Notes: generated by a model from the letters alone, not told the origin. Counted from the first letter of the stretch, positions 24,222 through 35,253 are shown. The stretch: DNA of 64,000 nucleotides from Acytostelium subglobosum LB1 (GCF_000787575.1 NW_012236514.1:496001-560000); one strand, 5' to 3'. Made by a program: numbers and translations.

Positions 24222-24658
24222 CCTTCCTGACATCATTCTTTCCTAATTTTGCTCTTGCTCTCTCTCGCTGGCTCGCTAACTTGTTTCAACTTGGGAGTCT
24301 ATGTCCGTGACACGGACGTCACTCCCATGTCCACATGGCATGGCCATATTGCCACTCTTGCCCCTGCTTGCTTGCTTGCGTCTTGTAATTACATCCACAT
24401 CAACTAATAAAACCTGCTGACCATGTCCATTCATTCAAACATTGCGATCGCTATTGTTAAGCAACACATGGTAGATAGATGTCTAGCCGACGGACAAAGG
24501 TTGGCTATCCTGTCCACATGCATGCACCTCTATACTTGAGGTGTTGCTGTGGATGGGGAGGTTTAATGAGAGTGTCGGGAGGGGACGTGTTGTGGCCACA
24601 GACAGCATGTCGCCGCCTGCCCTCAAACACACGCTCCTCCCGCCTATAACGAGAGTTC
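24222..24658. other. Convergent 3' region with a strong stem-loop
   Basis: This is the 3' flank of the severin-kinase-like gene (plus) and the TTBK-like gene (minus). An AATAAA lies near 24,405-24,412. Nested inverted repeats occur at 24,293-24,326: outer arms GGGAGT and ACTCCC, inner arms GTCCG and CGGAC. Frames crossing this interval look like chance. Confidence 0.5.
24293..24326. other. Nested inverted repeat (stem-loop) in the svkA-like 3' UTR
   Basis: Outer arms GGGAGT (24,293-24,298) and ACTCCC (24,321-24,326). Inner arms GTCCG and CGGAC around a TGACA loop. Unusually GC-rich for this 3' flank. Confidence 0.5.
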
Positions 24659-26183
24659 TTACATGATTGTACAACAATGAGTCTTCTTCTTGGTAGGGAG
24701 CACAGCGTGCTTGGTATCCTCTGGTCGCTGCTGATGGTTGAGACGGTAGTTGGACGTGTTGTTGGGATCGCCCTGCTGATGGGGTCGCAGCTGCTTGGCG
24801 TCGTCGTGAGGCTTGATGTGATGTGGACTGTGGATCACGCCCTGGTCCTTCTTTGAGCTCTTCTGATTCCATGAGCCCGACTTCTCGTTGTCGGACGACG
24901 CGGCAATCACCGACGCCGTCTCTGAATCCTTCGCGGGAGGTGGTGACATCTCATTGTCGATTGGTGAGTCTCTATTCTGTCTGTCATTTCTCGATCGACT
25001 GGCCTCGGCCTCCATCGTCGATGGTGATAGCAACACCTTGTGCATTTGTGGACCTTGGTTGGACACATTGACATTGGTCTGGGCGGCGGCTGCTGCCTCC
25101 CAGTCAAACATAGTAGCGTCGTTGCCTCCATGCTCCAGGTAGCATTCAGTCAGCAGGTTCTGTAAATATACATAGTTGGGTCGCTCTTCGTAGGTGAGCG
25201 TCTTGAGATGGTGCATGAACTGCTCAAACTGTCGCGGCAGATGCTTGACCAGCTCGGTCGTGTTGTACTTAATCTTCATCTCGCCAATCTGATCCTTATC
25301 CTTCAGCTTGCGCCACGGCAGCTGGCCCTCGGCAAACTCCACCAGCACGTAGAATATCGACCACAGGTCGTCGCGTCTGCCCAGATCCTTGGACTGATGT
25401 GAGTTGATCGAGGCGTAACGCGCCGTTCCACGGAAGCCCGTAAACTCACGTGCCTGTCTAACCTCGCCCGTTGCCAACACAAATCGTCTTGCCAGTCCAA
25501 AGTCGAACAAATATGTTATATGTCTCTTGTTGCTATTCAATCCAATTGCAAAATTAGACTGGATCATGTGGTTGATTGATTGGGGTATGGGTGAGTGAGT
25601 GGAATGAATCCATATTTGATCAATCAAACAAACATACAGGCTTAACATCACGATGTAGATAACCAAGATTATGGACTGCTTCGAGTGATTGGATCATTTG
25701 GATACCAAGCTTGAGTGTGGTGGTCATGGAGAACTTGCCATCGGACTGTCGTCTTCGGAGCTCCGAGAGGTTGTCGCCCAACAACTCCATCACCATATAG
25801 TTATAATCGTTGTGTCGCCCACATGTGATGAATCTGCATACATATGGACAGGCTTGGAGCTTCTTGAGCACGGCCACCTCGAGCTTGAGCACCTGCTTCT
25901 TGGTGTCGATCTTCTCCACTTTGATCGCCACCATCTCATTATTTATAATATTCTTTCCAGAGTATATCTCGCCGAATGCGCCCTGTCCAATCTTCCGCAT
26001 TACAGTCCATCGTCCCTTTATCAGGCTGTTGGTAGTGAAGCCAACTGTCGTAGCTGCCTGTTGCTGTGGTTGTTGCTACATTGATTGATTGTTTGGAATA
26101 TGATTGGGAATATGATTGGATTAGATTGATGGATCTGGATGGTCATCATGGGCAGATCCCATCACATGATCAAACCTTACCAT
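24659..26183 (-). CDS. Tau-tubulin-kinase-like (CK1 superfamily) protein kinase with C-terminal CaaX box
   Basis: Modelled exons: 26181-26183 (only the ATG), 25638-26075 and 24659-25558, giving 446 aa. Kinase landmarks: GQGAFGEIY (31-39), VAIKVEK, HRDVKP (142-147) joined to SNFAIG by the second splice, and DFG 166-168. RDVKPSNFA.G is characteristic of the TTBK/Asator branch of casein kinase 1. The C-terminal third is Gln/Ser/His-rich and disordered. The chain ends KKKTHCCTIM: a basic stretch, an adjacent Cys and a CaaX-type CTIM, predicting farnesylation plus possible palmitoylation and so membrane attachment (inference). Without the ATG-only exon the reading frame would begin at Met27, inside the N-lobe start, which is why the extended model is preferred. 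Confidence 0.82.
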
Positions 26184-27261
26184 TTATATTATGTTGTATA
26201 TATATATATATATATGTATATAGAGATGATCAATCAAACCTTTGGTTTGGTCAAGAGTAACACTGGACTGATCGACTTGTGTCAAGTTCCTAATCAATCA
26301 CTTCGCTCACTCTCACTATCAGGTGAAGCTCTTCGTGACTTAAGTGATTGATTGATTGATTGATTGATTGTGATGGATGAATACAAAAGGCGAATGAAAG
26401 AATGATTGATTGATTGACTGGACTGAATGAATGAACGCTGATGTATAAAGTAATGATTGCCTGTTGTGTATGTGTATGAGTATTGGTGTATGTGTATTTG
26501 AATGAATGAATGAATGTGTTTGAAATAGAGTGTATACCTTGTGCTACTTCCCTCCCTCACATCACATCACTGACACACACAGAACAGAGAGAGATAGACA
26601 CACACACACAACTTTGGTTGAGATTGAATGGCAATATGGGGGGTTATGCTTACATCCATCAATCCAATCCCTGACTGAATGAATGACAAACAGAACCACA
26701 ACCATCGCCCAATCTCGTCACAAAGGGTGCGATCACCATCATCATTCACAATTGTTGCTGTTTTTGTTTTGTTTGTTGATGCAAAGATTGTGATCCACTC
26801 AGATGGTCACCTTCATCATAAATTCGAACTTCTAAGCTCAACACTTGAGATTGGTTCACTGATACAAGTTATATATCATAGTTATAATAAACAATAATTA
26901 GTATAGTTAATATATATATAATAACTACCATCAAATGTGATAATTGATATATAACAATGAACAGTTTATACATATATTTGTTAATTACTATCTATCTTCA
27001 TTTCATGAGCTTTGATTGACTAAAAACACTTCTAAATTTCAATGAAGGGGGAGCTCTTGGTCAATTTGGATTGGGTTCTGCAAGACCCGCGGGTTTGATC
27101 AATTCCAACTCGTTTCAATCAATCATTTCTTGTGTGAACTAATGTCCAGACATCATTATTTAAAGGACAATGATCGTCCTATTCATTCCATAAACAAACA
27201 ATCAAACAAACAATCAATCTCAATCAATAGTCTATATATATTACCATTTATTCAATTAAAT
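26184..27261. promoter_or_regulatory. Divergent promoter region, TTBK-like kinase / cofilin
   Basis: About 1.08 kb without a supported gene. It holds a TA run at about 26,199-26,216, a GATT run at about 26,345-26,369, a short ACAC run near 26,599-26,609 and a strongly AT-rich stretch at 26,880-27,000. Several frames of 60-88 codons here consist of translated simple repeats and are not called. Confidence 0.4.
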
Positions 27262-27748
27262 ATGTCAACTGGAATTAAACTTGCAAACAACTGTATGGAG
27301 GTATTCGATCAGATGAAGATGAAGCATCAGTATGGTATTGTTTTCTATAAATTGAATGATAACAATACACAGATAGTTGTTGATAAGACCTTTGGTACTG
27401 GTACACCATTCAACACATTCCTCTCGGAACTTCCTTCCACCGAATGTCGCTACGCATTAGTGGATTTCACCTACACCGACAACACTCTCGAGAAGAAGAA
27501 GTTAGTCTTTGTATCTTGGTATGTCATCAAATCACGAAGCAATCCAATTAATCAATTCTGATATTAATTATAATAATCATTCTTTTTTTAGGTGTCCAAG
27601 CCAATCTAGTATCAAGTCCAAGATGATATATACAGCATCAAAGGATGCACTCAAGAAGGCTTGTGTTGGTATCCAAGCTGAGATCCAAGGATGTGACATC
27701 TCAGAGGTACAAGAGGAATGTTTCATCGAGAAGATAAATAGATTATAA
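27262..27748 (+). CDS. cof: Cofilin / actin-depolymerising factor
   Basis: Two exons, 27262-27518 and 27592-27748, giving 137 aa, the same length as I recall for D. discoideum cofilin. It is a single ADF-homology domain: MSTGIKLANNC start, STECRYALVDF strand, LVFVSWCP across the splice (TG|G codon), then the long actin-binding helix region SSIKSKMIYTASKDALKKA and ACVGIQAEIQG. The N-terminal Ser3-equivalent region (MST) is where ADF/cofilins are controlled by phosphorylation in animals. The intron is 73 nt with a T-rich acceptor. Known function: severing and depolymerising actin filaments in the cytoplasm. An AATAAA lies about 50 bp after the stop. Confidence 0.93.
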
Positions 27749-28093
27749 TAACTTGTTTTCTTTGACAATTCCATTCTTTATGGTCCACCTTATAAAATAA
27801 ATATGTTAATACATATACATGTATATTTATTACTTTGAATGAATGAAGATAGAGACACGTCAGTGTTGTTGTGTAAATAGTGTAGATCTACACTATTTAT
27901 TTGTTGCAAAATCTCAAGATTCAGTCGCCTCGGATTTTTGGTCTCCAAGAAACACAGTTCGCGCTTCTTTTTCGCATTATCCCCTCACTACTATCAACTC
28001 TTTGTTCGGTGTTCATGAACCAACTATCATAATAACTTCATAATAATAATAACAGATAATCATATATATTAGATACAATAGAATACAATAAAC
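27749..28093. promoter_or_regulatory. Spacer with a perfect 26-bp palindrome
   Basis: Between cofilin and the acidic-protein gene. A perfect dyad at 27,874-27,899 is centred on TGTAGATCTACA. The rest is AT-rich promoter-like sequence with AATAATAA near 28,040-28,055. No coding frame is supported. Confidence 0.5.
27874..27899. promoter_or_regulatory. Perfect 26-bp palindrome
   Basis: An uninterrupted dyad with centre TGTAGATCTACA and AT-rich arms, about 195 bp upstream of the acidic-protein ATG and 125 bp after the cofilin stop. It could be a dimeric-factor site or a 3' hairpin. Confidence 0.55.
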
Positions 28094-28750
28094 ATGTCAT
28101 CTATGGAAGAGAGAAAGAGAAAGATGGATGAGTTGGCAGCAAAGAAAAGAAGTGCTGCACCAGCTGTCGCATCAAAATCTGCAACTTCGTCATCGTCGTC
28201 TGGAAAATCAAAGCCAACGACGATGACCAAACCAAAGCCAGCGGCTAGTGGAAGAGTGGCATCTGAATCATTGTCATCAAAGAAGGCTAGACAGGAGGAG
28301 GCCGACGAGGACCAGAGTGGCAACGACAGCTACGACGAGGGCGACGGATTCATCGTCAAGGACAGCGAGGAGGAGGTGGTCAGCGACGACAGTGACGAGG
28401 ACTACGAGCCATCAGAAGAGAGCAGTGAAGATGAGAGGAGGAAGAAGAAGAAGTCAAAGAGCAGTCATTCATCATCGGCATCGTCAAAGAGCAGCAGCAG
28501 CAAGGGCAAGGAAGTGGCTGCCAAACAATCAAAGAAATCAAGGAGAGGAGGCGATGACAGCGACGAATCAGAGGACGAAGACGAGGCTGGCAAGCTCGAA
28601 TACCCATTCAAGGATATGCCCACAACAAGGACACGTCCCAAGCCAAACATGCTACAGTACAAGGCACCACCAGTGGATCTTGACAATGAAGACGACGAAA
28701 GCTACGAGGAAGAGGAGTCCGATGAGGACTACCAGAGTGATGATGAGTAG
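28094..28750 (+). CDS. Acidic Ser/Lys-rich low-complexity, probably nuclear protein
   Basis: A single exon of 218 aa. The first part is basic and Ser/Ala/Lys-rich (MSSMEERKRKMDELAAKKR). The middle alternates acidic blocks (DSEEEVVSDDSDEDYE) with Lys clusters (RRKKKKSK, KQSKKSRR) that look like nuclear localisation signals, and the C-terminus is almost purely acidic. DEGDGFIV followed by acidic Ser sites suggests CK2 targets. Similar charge patterns occur in histone chaperones and chromatin-associated factors, but I see no domain that proves one. The start could also be Met4. Codon pattern and sustained charge periodicity support real coding. Confidence 0.7.
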   Translation: MSSMEERKRKMDELAAKKRSAAPAVASKSATSSSSSGKSKPTTMTKPKPAASGRVASESLSSKKARQEEADEDQSGNDSYDEGDGFIVKDSEEEVVSDDSDEDYEPSEESSEDERRKKKKSKSSHSSSASSKSSSSKGKEVAAKQSKKSRRGGDDSDESEDEDEAGKLEYPFKDMPTTRTRPKPNMLQYKAPPVDLDNEDDESYEEEESDEDYQSDDE

Positions 28751-28951
28751 AGTAGAATAGAGACAAGAATGGAACTGAATGGCCTACCTACCTAACTCCC
28801 AACAACAACCAACGCAATACACAAACATCATCCCCTCTTTGAGATGTATATTATAATATTATATATATATATATATTTATATATTGATTGATTCTGGATG
28901 TTACATGTATATCCATTATTAATTGAATGAATCAAATGTGACTAACTAGTA

Positions 28952-31557
28952 TCACTTGTTGCCAGGCTCATTTGGAACCGGATATAAACCTCTGACTTGT
29001 TCATTACAGCTTAGACATCTAAATATTGATTGATTGATTGAATGAGTGAGTTAGTGAGTGATTGATTGATGTCATCGCCATCAACTTGACTTACCTGGTG
29101 GCCAGACCATCTGCCATTGCTTGACGAATCATTGCCTCTTGACAGTTCTCACAACAGGTGTGTCCACATGGTGCAATCATCTTGGTGATCAGACCTCGGT
29201 TGCACAGCCCACACATATGTACTCGGTTATTGTTGTTGTTGATGGCGTTGCTGATGACACCACCCCATGTGCTGCTGTTGGACAGCAATGGCATACTCCT
29301 GTTGTTGATGCTGTTGTTGATGTTGTTGTTGGGCAGCGAGATGTTATTGGCGCTATTGTTGAGTTGTCCTTTGTTGACAACTGGACCAACAACATTGTTG
29401 TTGCTGAGGACCGGAGAGGTGTTGTTGCTACCACTTCCAGTGCTACTGCCACTACTACTGCCGCCACTACTATTGAGCTCACTTTGGACACCGCCGCCAC
29501 CCTGGCTGCTATATAGTGTGGCACGATCATTGACGCCAACTCCACTTCCGCTGGCACCAAAGGGCGGTTGGGGCTTGCCATAGTTGACGCGGATGATTGT
29601 GTCACCAAGCTTCTTGCCGTTGAGTGATTGCAGCGCCATGGTGGCATCGGCGATGTTCATAAAGTTGACAAAGGCACAGGCCTTTTTGCGGAGGACCCGC
29701 ACCGACTCGATCTCACCGTACTTCTCACACTCCTTGCGGATCTCCTTCTCCGAGAGATTGTCGCTTACGTTGCCAATGTAGATTGCACGCGACAGTTGGT
29801 TGAGGGTCTCAGGGGTCGTAATCAGAGTGCTACTGCCAGTGGACGCGTCGTCCTTTTGATGGCGAAAGTTGACCACGATGAACTGGCTGCCAATTACCTG
29901 GTTGTGAAGGTTCCTGCGAGCGAGCACCGCGTGTGCGATCTCCTTGAAGTTGACAAAGGCGCAGAAGCGGTCATGTAGGATGCGTACCGATTCGAGCTCG
30001 CCAAAGACGCCAAACTCTGTCTTGAGGTCCTCCTCATGGACGTCTACACCAATGTTGCCAACCCAGAGGATGCGACTTGGTTGTTCATCCGAGACTGAAT
30101 CCGTTGCGTTGGCGGCAGCAGTGTTGATGGTGTTGTTGGTAGTAGAGTTGTTGTTGGTGTCCTGCTGCTGTTGCTGTTGTTGTTGGGTGTTGCCTCCATT
30201 GTTCATCGTCTGGAACTCAAACCATGACAGCTTGACCTTGTTCTCAGGTAGATTGATTGTGGCAGTGGAGTCTTGAGGCGACCTGATCTCCTTCTTTTTC
30301 TTGAGACGATCCTCTTGGGAAGCCGAGAGTCCCTTGGCGACACCTCCAGCGTTGTTGTTGTTACTGTTGTTGTTGTAGTCGCCACCAACACTCCTCTTCA
30401 AGTCTTTGGTTGAGGTGTTGAGTGAGGGGAAGTGTGTCTCGTCCAGGAAGTAGTTGGCATTGTTTGTGGACTGCTGCTGTTGCTGCTCTTGATGATGCTG
30501 GTGCATGACTGGCGGCTGGGGAATCAATGCGCATTGGGAGGCAGGTGTCACCATTGGTGGCTGTGGAGGTGATTGGCGTGCCATCATTGGCTGTGATTGC
30601 TGCACGGGTGTTGGGAGCGCCGAGTTGGACGTGGTAAGCAGCGGGGACATGGCTGCCAATGGAATAGAGTTATTCAATAGTTCACTAGACAGTGACTTCT
30701 TGTGTGAAATAGGTGGTTGTTGTTGTTGCTGTTGTTGTTGAAGTTGTTGTTGGAGTTGTTGATGAAATTGTTGTTGTTGTTGTTGTTGGAGGAGTGACTG
30801 GAGTTTGGATTGGGACGTGGAAAGGGAGTACTGTTGTTGTTGTTGTGGTTGCTGCTGCATTGGTGGCGGCATCTGATTGAAATATTGTGGCGAGAACGAT
30901 GGTAGATTGAGATCAAGCGAGCTCTTGAGGCCAGCCTGCAGACTGTACATGTCCAGGTAGTCGATGCCGCCGTTGGCCACCGAGGCCGGAGTGGAGGGCG
31001 CCGAGGATTGGAGCAGCTGATTGCCAGAGAACAGCTGGCTGAGGTGTGATGGCGACATGGGGTGGGCCATGCCAAGCAGTGGAGATTGCAATATATTGCT
31101 GTTGCCATTCTGGCCTGCGGCCGAAGTGTTGCCATTTATATTATTTACATTGCCCTTGATTCCAATGACATTGTTGTTGTTATTGTTGTTGTTGATTCCA
31201 TTTCCAAAGTGGTCAGTTTGGTTGTTGTTCATCAAGCCGCCAAAGCCTGATCCATTGGTGTTGCTGTTGTTGATGTTGATGTTATTGCCAGACATATTGA
31301 GACTGCGATGGCCACTGTTTTGGGAAATGTAGGGAAGCCTCCCTCCGTTGGTGAAGGAGTTTGAATCGTCATGTTGTTGTTGTGGTTGGTAGGAGTACCT
31401 GTCCACATGATCACTCTTGACCTGTTGTTGTTGTTGTACTCCATTAATATTATTATTATTATGATGAAGTCTAATATCAGATGACTCATCATATGATTGA
31501 TTATACAATTGTTGTTGTTGTTTCTGTTGTAAATGTAATATATATAATTGTTGTTGC

Positions 31558-31589
<32 letters not shown>

Positions 31590-31910
31590 TTGTTGTTGTT
31601 GTTGTTGTTGTCCACCAAAATATTGTTGTTGCTGTTGTTGTTGGAGCATCCTTGACTTTTGTTGTTGTAATGTATCATTCATGTAGAGGCCGCCACTTCC
31701 ATTTCCGCTATGCATCAAAGGGGATGTGATCGGAGGTGGTACACCACCAACATATCTTGATGATCCATTATTACTAATATTATTATTATTATTAATGTTG
31801 CCTATATCACTCCACATACCACCACCGCCAACAACACTGTTACTGTTGTTGATGTTGTTGGTGTTGGCATGATGATGATGTTGTTGTGCATCATGTAAAG
31901 GATATGACAT
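28952..31910 (-). CDS. Gln/Asn-rich RNA-binding protein with two RRMs and a C-terminal RING finger
   Basis: Two exons, 29095-31910 and 28952-29018 (960 aa). The N-terminal two thirds are Gln/Asn/Ser low complexity, with a poly-Gln tract encoded at about 31,545-31,612. RRM1 (about 611-682) has RILWVGNIG and FCAFVNF. RRM2 (about 707-778) has RAIYIGNVS and ACAFVNF. The pair resembles the Nrd1/Csx1-like RRM style. After an Asn/Ser linker comes CGLCNRG...CGHTCCENC, completed by RCLSCN in the second exon, which gives a full C3HC4-type RING. The short final exon carries two zinc ligands, so the splice is essential to the domain. The product is predicted to be an RNA-binding E3 ubiquitin ligase; neither activity is proven. 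Confidence 0.85.
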
Positions 31911-32516
31911 ATCTGTTGTGTATATGTATATATGTATATAAATAAATAACTTATTACTATGTATATGTATATGTATGTATGTATATGTATATATATTAAA
32001 AAGGTAATATGAATGTGTTGAATGGGATCAGTAATGATTGAGAAGGTACACCCTCATGAAGCAATGATTGCTCAAATTAAATGGAGTTGTGTAAAGGGGT
32101 GCGACTGAGTGTGTGTGTGTAGGAGTAAGGGATAAAAATAAACATTGAATGTAAATTTTGTGTTTTTGCATTCATGTGCCTTTTGACCTCTTTCTCAATC
32201 AAGTTGGGGGGAGGTGAGTGAGGGGGTGATGGAAACGGCGCGCCAAAGGGAGGTGCTGTGCGCCCCATCTTGATTTAGTCATGTAGCTGTTATGATGATT
32301 GATGGAGTATGTCGGAGAAGCTCATTGGCGTATACATACACAACCACAATCAAACTCAATACTCTACCTCTCTCTTATATCAATCTGAAAGGGAACGCAA
32401 CATTGAGAATATGTTTGAATTAATGATTGATTGATTGTGTGTTGTGTTGAATCAATCGATCTAGATCTTTGTTCCAAGATATATATGTATATTTGATATG
32501 TACAATGAATGAATGA
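31911..32516. promoter_or_regulatory. Upstream region of the RRM-RING gene and 3' flank of TFIIIC subunit 5
   Basis: About 600 bp without a gene. TATG/TA repeats lie at 31,920-31,995. A GGCGCGCC octamer palindrome occurs near 32,237-32,244, unusual for such AT-rich DNA. A 63-codon minus frame at 32,077-32,268 is not supported by composition. Confidence 0.4.
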
Positions 32517-34761
32517 TTATTTTGGTTGAGTCCTGGATTGTTGTTGTGACTCAAACTCATCATCTTCGTCATAATCATCTTCGTTATCGTCTTCAAAGTC
32601 ATCGTCATCCTCGGAATAGCCAAGACCTTCGCCATCATCTTCATCGTCATCATCGTCCTGGTCCAGCAGTTCGTAAGCTTCATCCTCTCCACCAGTGTCC
32701 ATTCTCGCAGCCTGTTGTAGTTGGAACATGAGGTTTTGGCCCATGGGTCTAAAGTCCTCGTCAAAGGCCTCATCATTGTCGGCATTGTCATCGTAGTAGT
32801 TGGAGTCGCCCATCATGCCATATTCGTCCATGTCATTATTGTTGTTCCCATTGTTGTTGTTGTTGTTGTTGTTGTTGCCATTGTTTGCATTGTCACCATA
32901 GAACACTGGCTTCAACTTCTTGGCCTTGGTGGACAATGTCATATTGTGTTTCAATTTGAGTTGCTGTTGGATGCATACCCAGTCATCCTTATTGAACCAA
33001 CCAAATTGTTTCACGCATATCGGACTCAGAGGATGATTGTTGATGTACTGCTTCATCTTCTCGTCGCCCAAGTCGCAAAGCTGGAAGTAATAAGAGCCCT
33101 TCAATGGCTTCTCTGTATATGTATAGTCATAGCGTGGCGGTATATATCCCCTATTTGATTGATTAATTGATTGAATGAGCGGGGAGTTAGTGAGTTGCCA
33201 GGTTTCAATCAATCAATCGTCCATGGTCCAAACATACTCGGTTTGGCTCTGTGCCTCTGGGCCTTGATGAGTGAATGTGTTCATCTTGGCTTTGAATCCT
33301 CGTCTTGGAGTCTCAAAGTTCTTGCGATGTCTCCATGGTGTCGGTGCTGGTGCTGACACGTCTATCTTGTCTGATCGGCACTCAAACACTTGATACCTAT
33401 TCGTTTGATTGATTGGATGAGTGAATGAGTGAATGAGTGTTCCCGGATCACGTGACTTGTTGATCTAGTTACATTCTTGATGCTGGTGATTGCCTTGGAT
33501 CATATCCAAGTCGACAGTATGTGAGCCTGAATGGGCCGTTTGAGAATAAGTATGAGATGGTGCCTAGCAGCCTGATAAAGAACTTGAGATGACCGCCTCG
33601 CTTCTGATAGTGGTCCTTGAGGACGATCGATAGCCATGAAGGTCGCTCCTTCAGCAGCTCCACAAGTATGGCATGCGACTCACGACACACCTTGTCGTTC
33701 ATGAGACCCTGTGGGACTGGACGACCAACGATTGGCACCTCGCCATCTTCAAACCTGATGCTGAACGGATTGTGGATGGTGTAGGTCGACTTGCGGGTGC
33801 TGAATGTGCGAGTGTCTGGATCGAATGTTGCCAGCGGGTTGGTGCGGAAGTGGTAGGGCTGCGGCTTGTCGACACGCGAGAAGATCGAGGGGATCACGTT
33901 GAGCTCCTCGTCGCGCATGTCCTTGGGCGTCTCGCCAGCGAACGAGCCGGCCAGGTCGTCGGTCTGTTTCTCGCGCACCGTGTACTGGAAGTCGGCCATG
34001 CCGTTGAACTCAATGGTCGAGGGCACGACCGCGATGATGTCCGACTCGAACGAGGCCGGCGCACCGGTGTCCTGCGCCGGCGTGGGTCGGACGCGCAGCA
34101 GCATGTGGCACGTGGGCACGCGGTCGCCAAAGGCCGCGCGGGTGTTGAGGTAGTCTGGGCGGTACTTGAGATGGAGGTACTGCTGCTCGGTCGACTTGAA
34201 CACCTTGGCGATGCTGTTCAGGCCGCCCACCATCTCGACGGCGCGGTCAGGGTTGACGACGTTGCCCGGGAAGTTGATGCCGTAGTACACGTTGGTGGGT
34301 ATGTTCTTCTTTGGCGCCTTGCTGTACTCGGGTAGCTTGGTGGCGTACTTCTTGCGGATGTATGCGCTTGGGTTCATTGACTTCTTCACACTGAGGTCAA
34401 AGTAGTTCTTTACCTCATCGCTAATATTCTCTCTCTCGTCGTCAGGTGAGTCATCGTCAAGTTGCTGTTGTTGCTGCTGTTGCTGCCTCTGTTGCTGTGT
34501 TGCCAACTTTGCATGTTGTTTGCCAATCTGTGATTCTATACGTCTCCTAAGTTCATCCAACTCTTGTTGTGTTGGTACTGCAGTCTTTGTTGTTGTCGTC
34601 TCAGTCGTAGTCTCAGTCGTCTCAGTCGTGGGAGCTGATTCTGTACTATCGATGTTCATGTTGTCATTATCATTGTCTATTGATGGACTATTGTCATTGT
34701 CATTGCCTCCCTTACTACTACCAGTACTACCTCTACCTCTACCTCTACCTCTACCTTGCAT
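32517..34761 (-). CDS. gtf3c5: Transcription factor IIIC subunit 5 (GTF3C5 / tau95 family)
   Basis: Three exons, 33473-34761, 33238-33396 and 32517-33150 (693 aa). The N-terminus is an RG repeat (GRGRGRGRG) followed by an Asp/Asn/Thr-rich and poly-Gln segment. The conserved core has YYGINFPGNVVN, LHLKYRPDY, LLRVRP, IEFNGMADFQYTV, IFSRVDKPQPYHFR and GPFRLTYCRLGYDPR, then YQVFECR across the first splice and YYFQLCDLGDE. Together these match the tau95/GTF3C5 order closely. The C-terminus is strongly acidic, as in the human protein. Known role: promoter (A-box) recognition within TFIIIC, which recruits TFIIIB for RNA polymerase III transcription of tRNA and 5S genes. Confidence 0.9.
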
Positions 34762-35231
34762 TGTTGTTGTTGGCTGAGAGACTAAATTACTACTGAACTT
34801 CTATTCATGAGCAACTTTGACTTTTGGCGCTTGCAAACAAGTCACCTGACATCTGAAGATGGTGTGATCATTTGGCGAAGTTCAAACATGTACAAAACAA
34901 ACAGATAAATAACATTTAATATACATTGCTTCGACGATGACATGAAGGCCAAAGGCCAGAGCAATTCAGGCGATGACACAGCAACAACATCAGCAACATC
35001 AGCTGACACGACATTCTTAACACATATCTCTTCTCATTCATTCTTTCACTCATATTACTATCACTAGCTAGCTTATATTCTTTGTTGTGAATGAACGAAT
35101 GAATGAATGAATGAGTGAATGAGTGTGTGAGTGAGTGGTGTTGGTGTGACATCGATCAACATCATGTGTTCAAGACAACAATGTTGCCTGATGTGGACAT
35201 CGGATGGAGTATCCGCATTCAACTATTATAA

Positions 35232-35253
35232 GTGTGTGTGTGTGTGTGTGTGT
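35232..35253. repeat. GT dinucleotide microsatellite
   Basis: Eleven GT units in the TFIIIC5/VPS13 intergenic region. Likely length-polymorphic. Confidence 0.9.

Noticed and set aside
24483-24872. 129-codon minus-strand frame overlapping the TTBK 3' end
   Set aside because: It overlaps the kinase C-terminus in another frame and the 3' UTR. The CaaX-terminated frame is better supported.
26294-26560. 88-codon minus-strand frame upstream of the TTBK-like gene, considered as its first exon
   Set aside because: It is Ser/Gln/Asn/Ile simple sequence from ATTG repeats, has no ATG in a usable position, and joins the kinase less well than the ATG at 26,181.
26880-27110. Possible tRNA in the cofilin upstream region (GGGTTTGATC resembles a B box)
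   Set aside because: No matching A box or foldable cloverleaf is visible. I found no convincing tRNA anywhere in the window.
30674-31678. Alternative frames rich in Asn, Leu or Val over the poly-Gln region
   Set aside because: Shadows of CAG/CAA repeats, which translate as Asn/Ser/Leu/Val runs in other frames.
33673-34335. 220-codon plus-strand open frame opposite TFIIIC subunit 5
   Set aside because: It lies antisense to a strongly conserved coding exon. Its composition (Val/Arg/Gly/His-rich) is what a GC-rich exon yields on the complementary strand.
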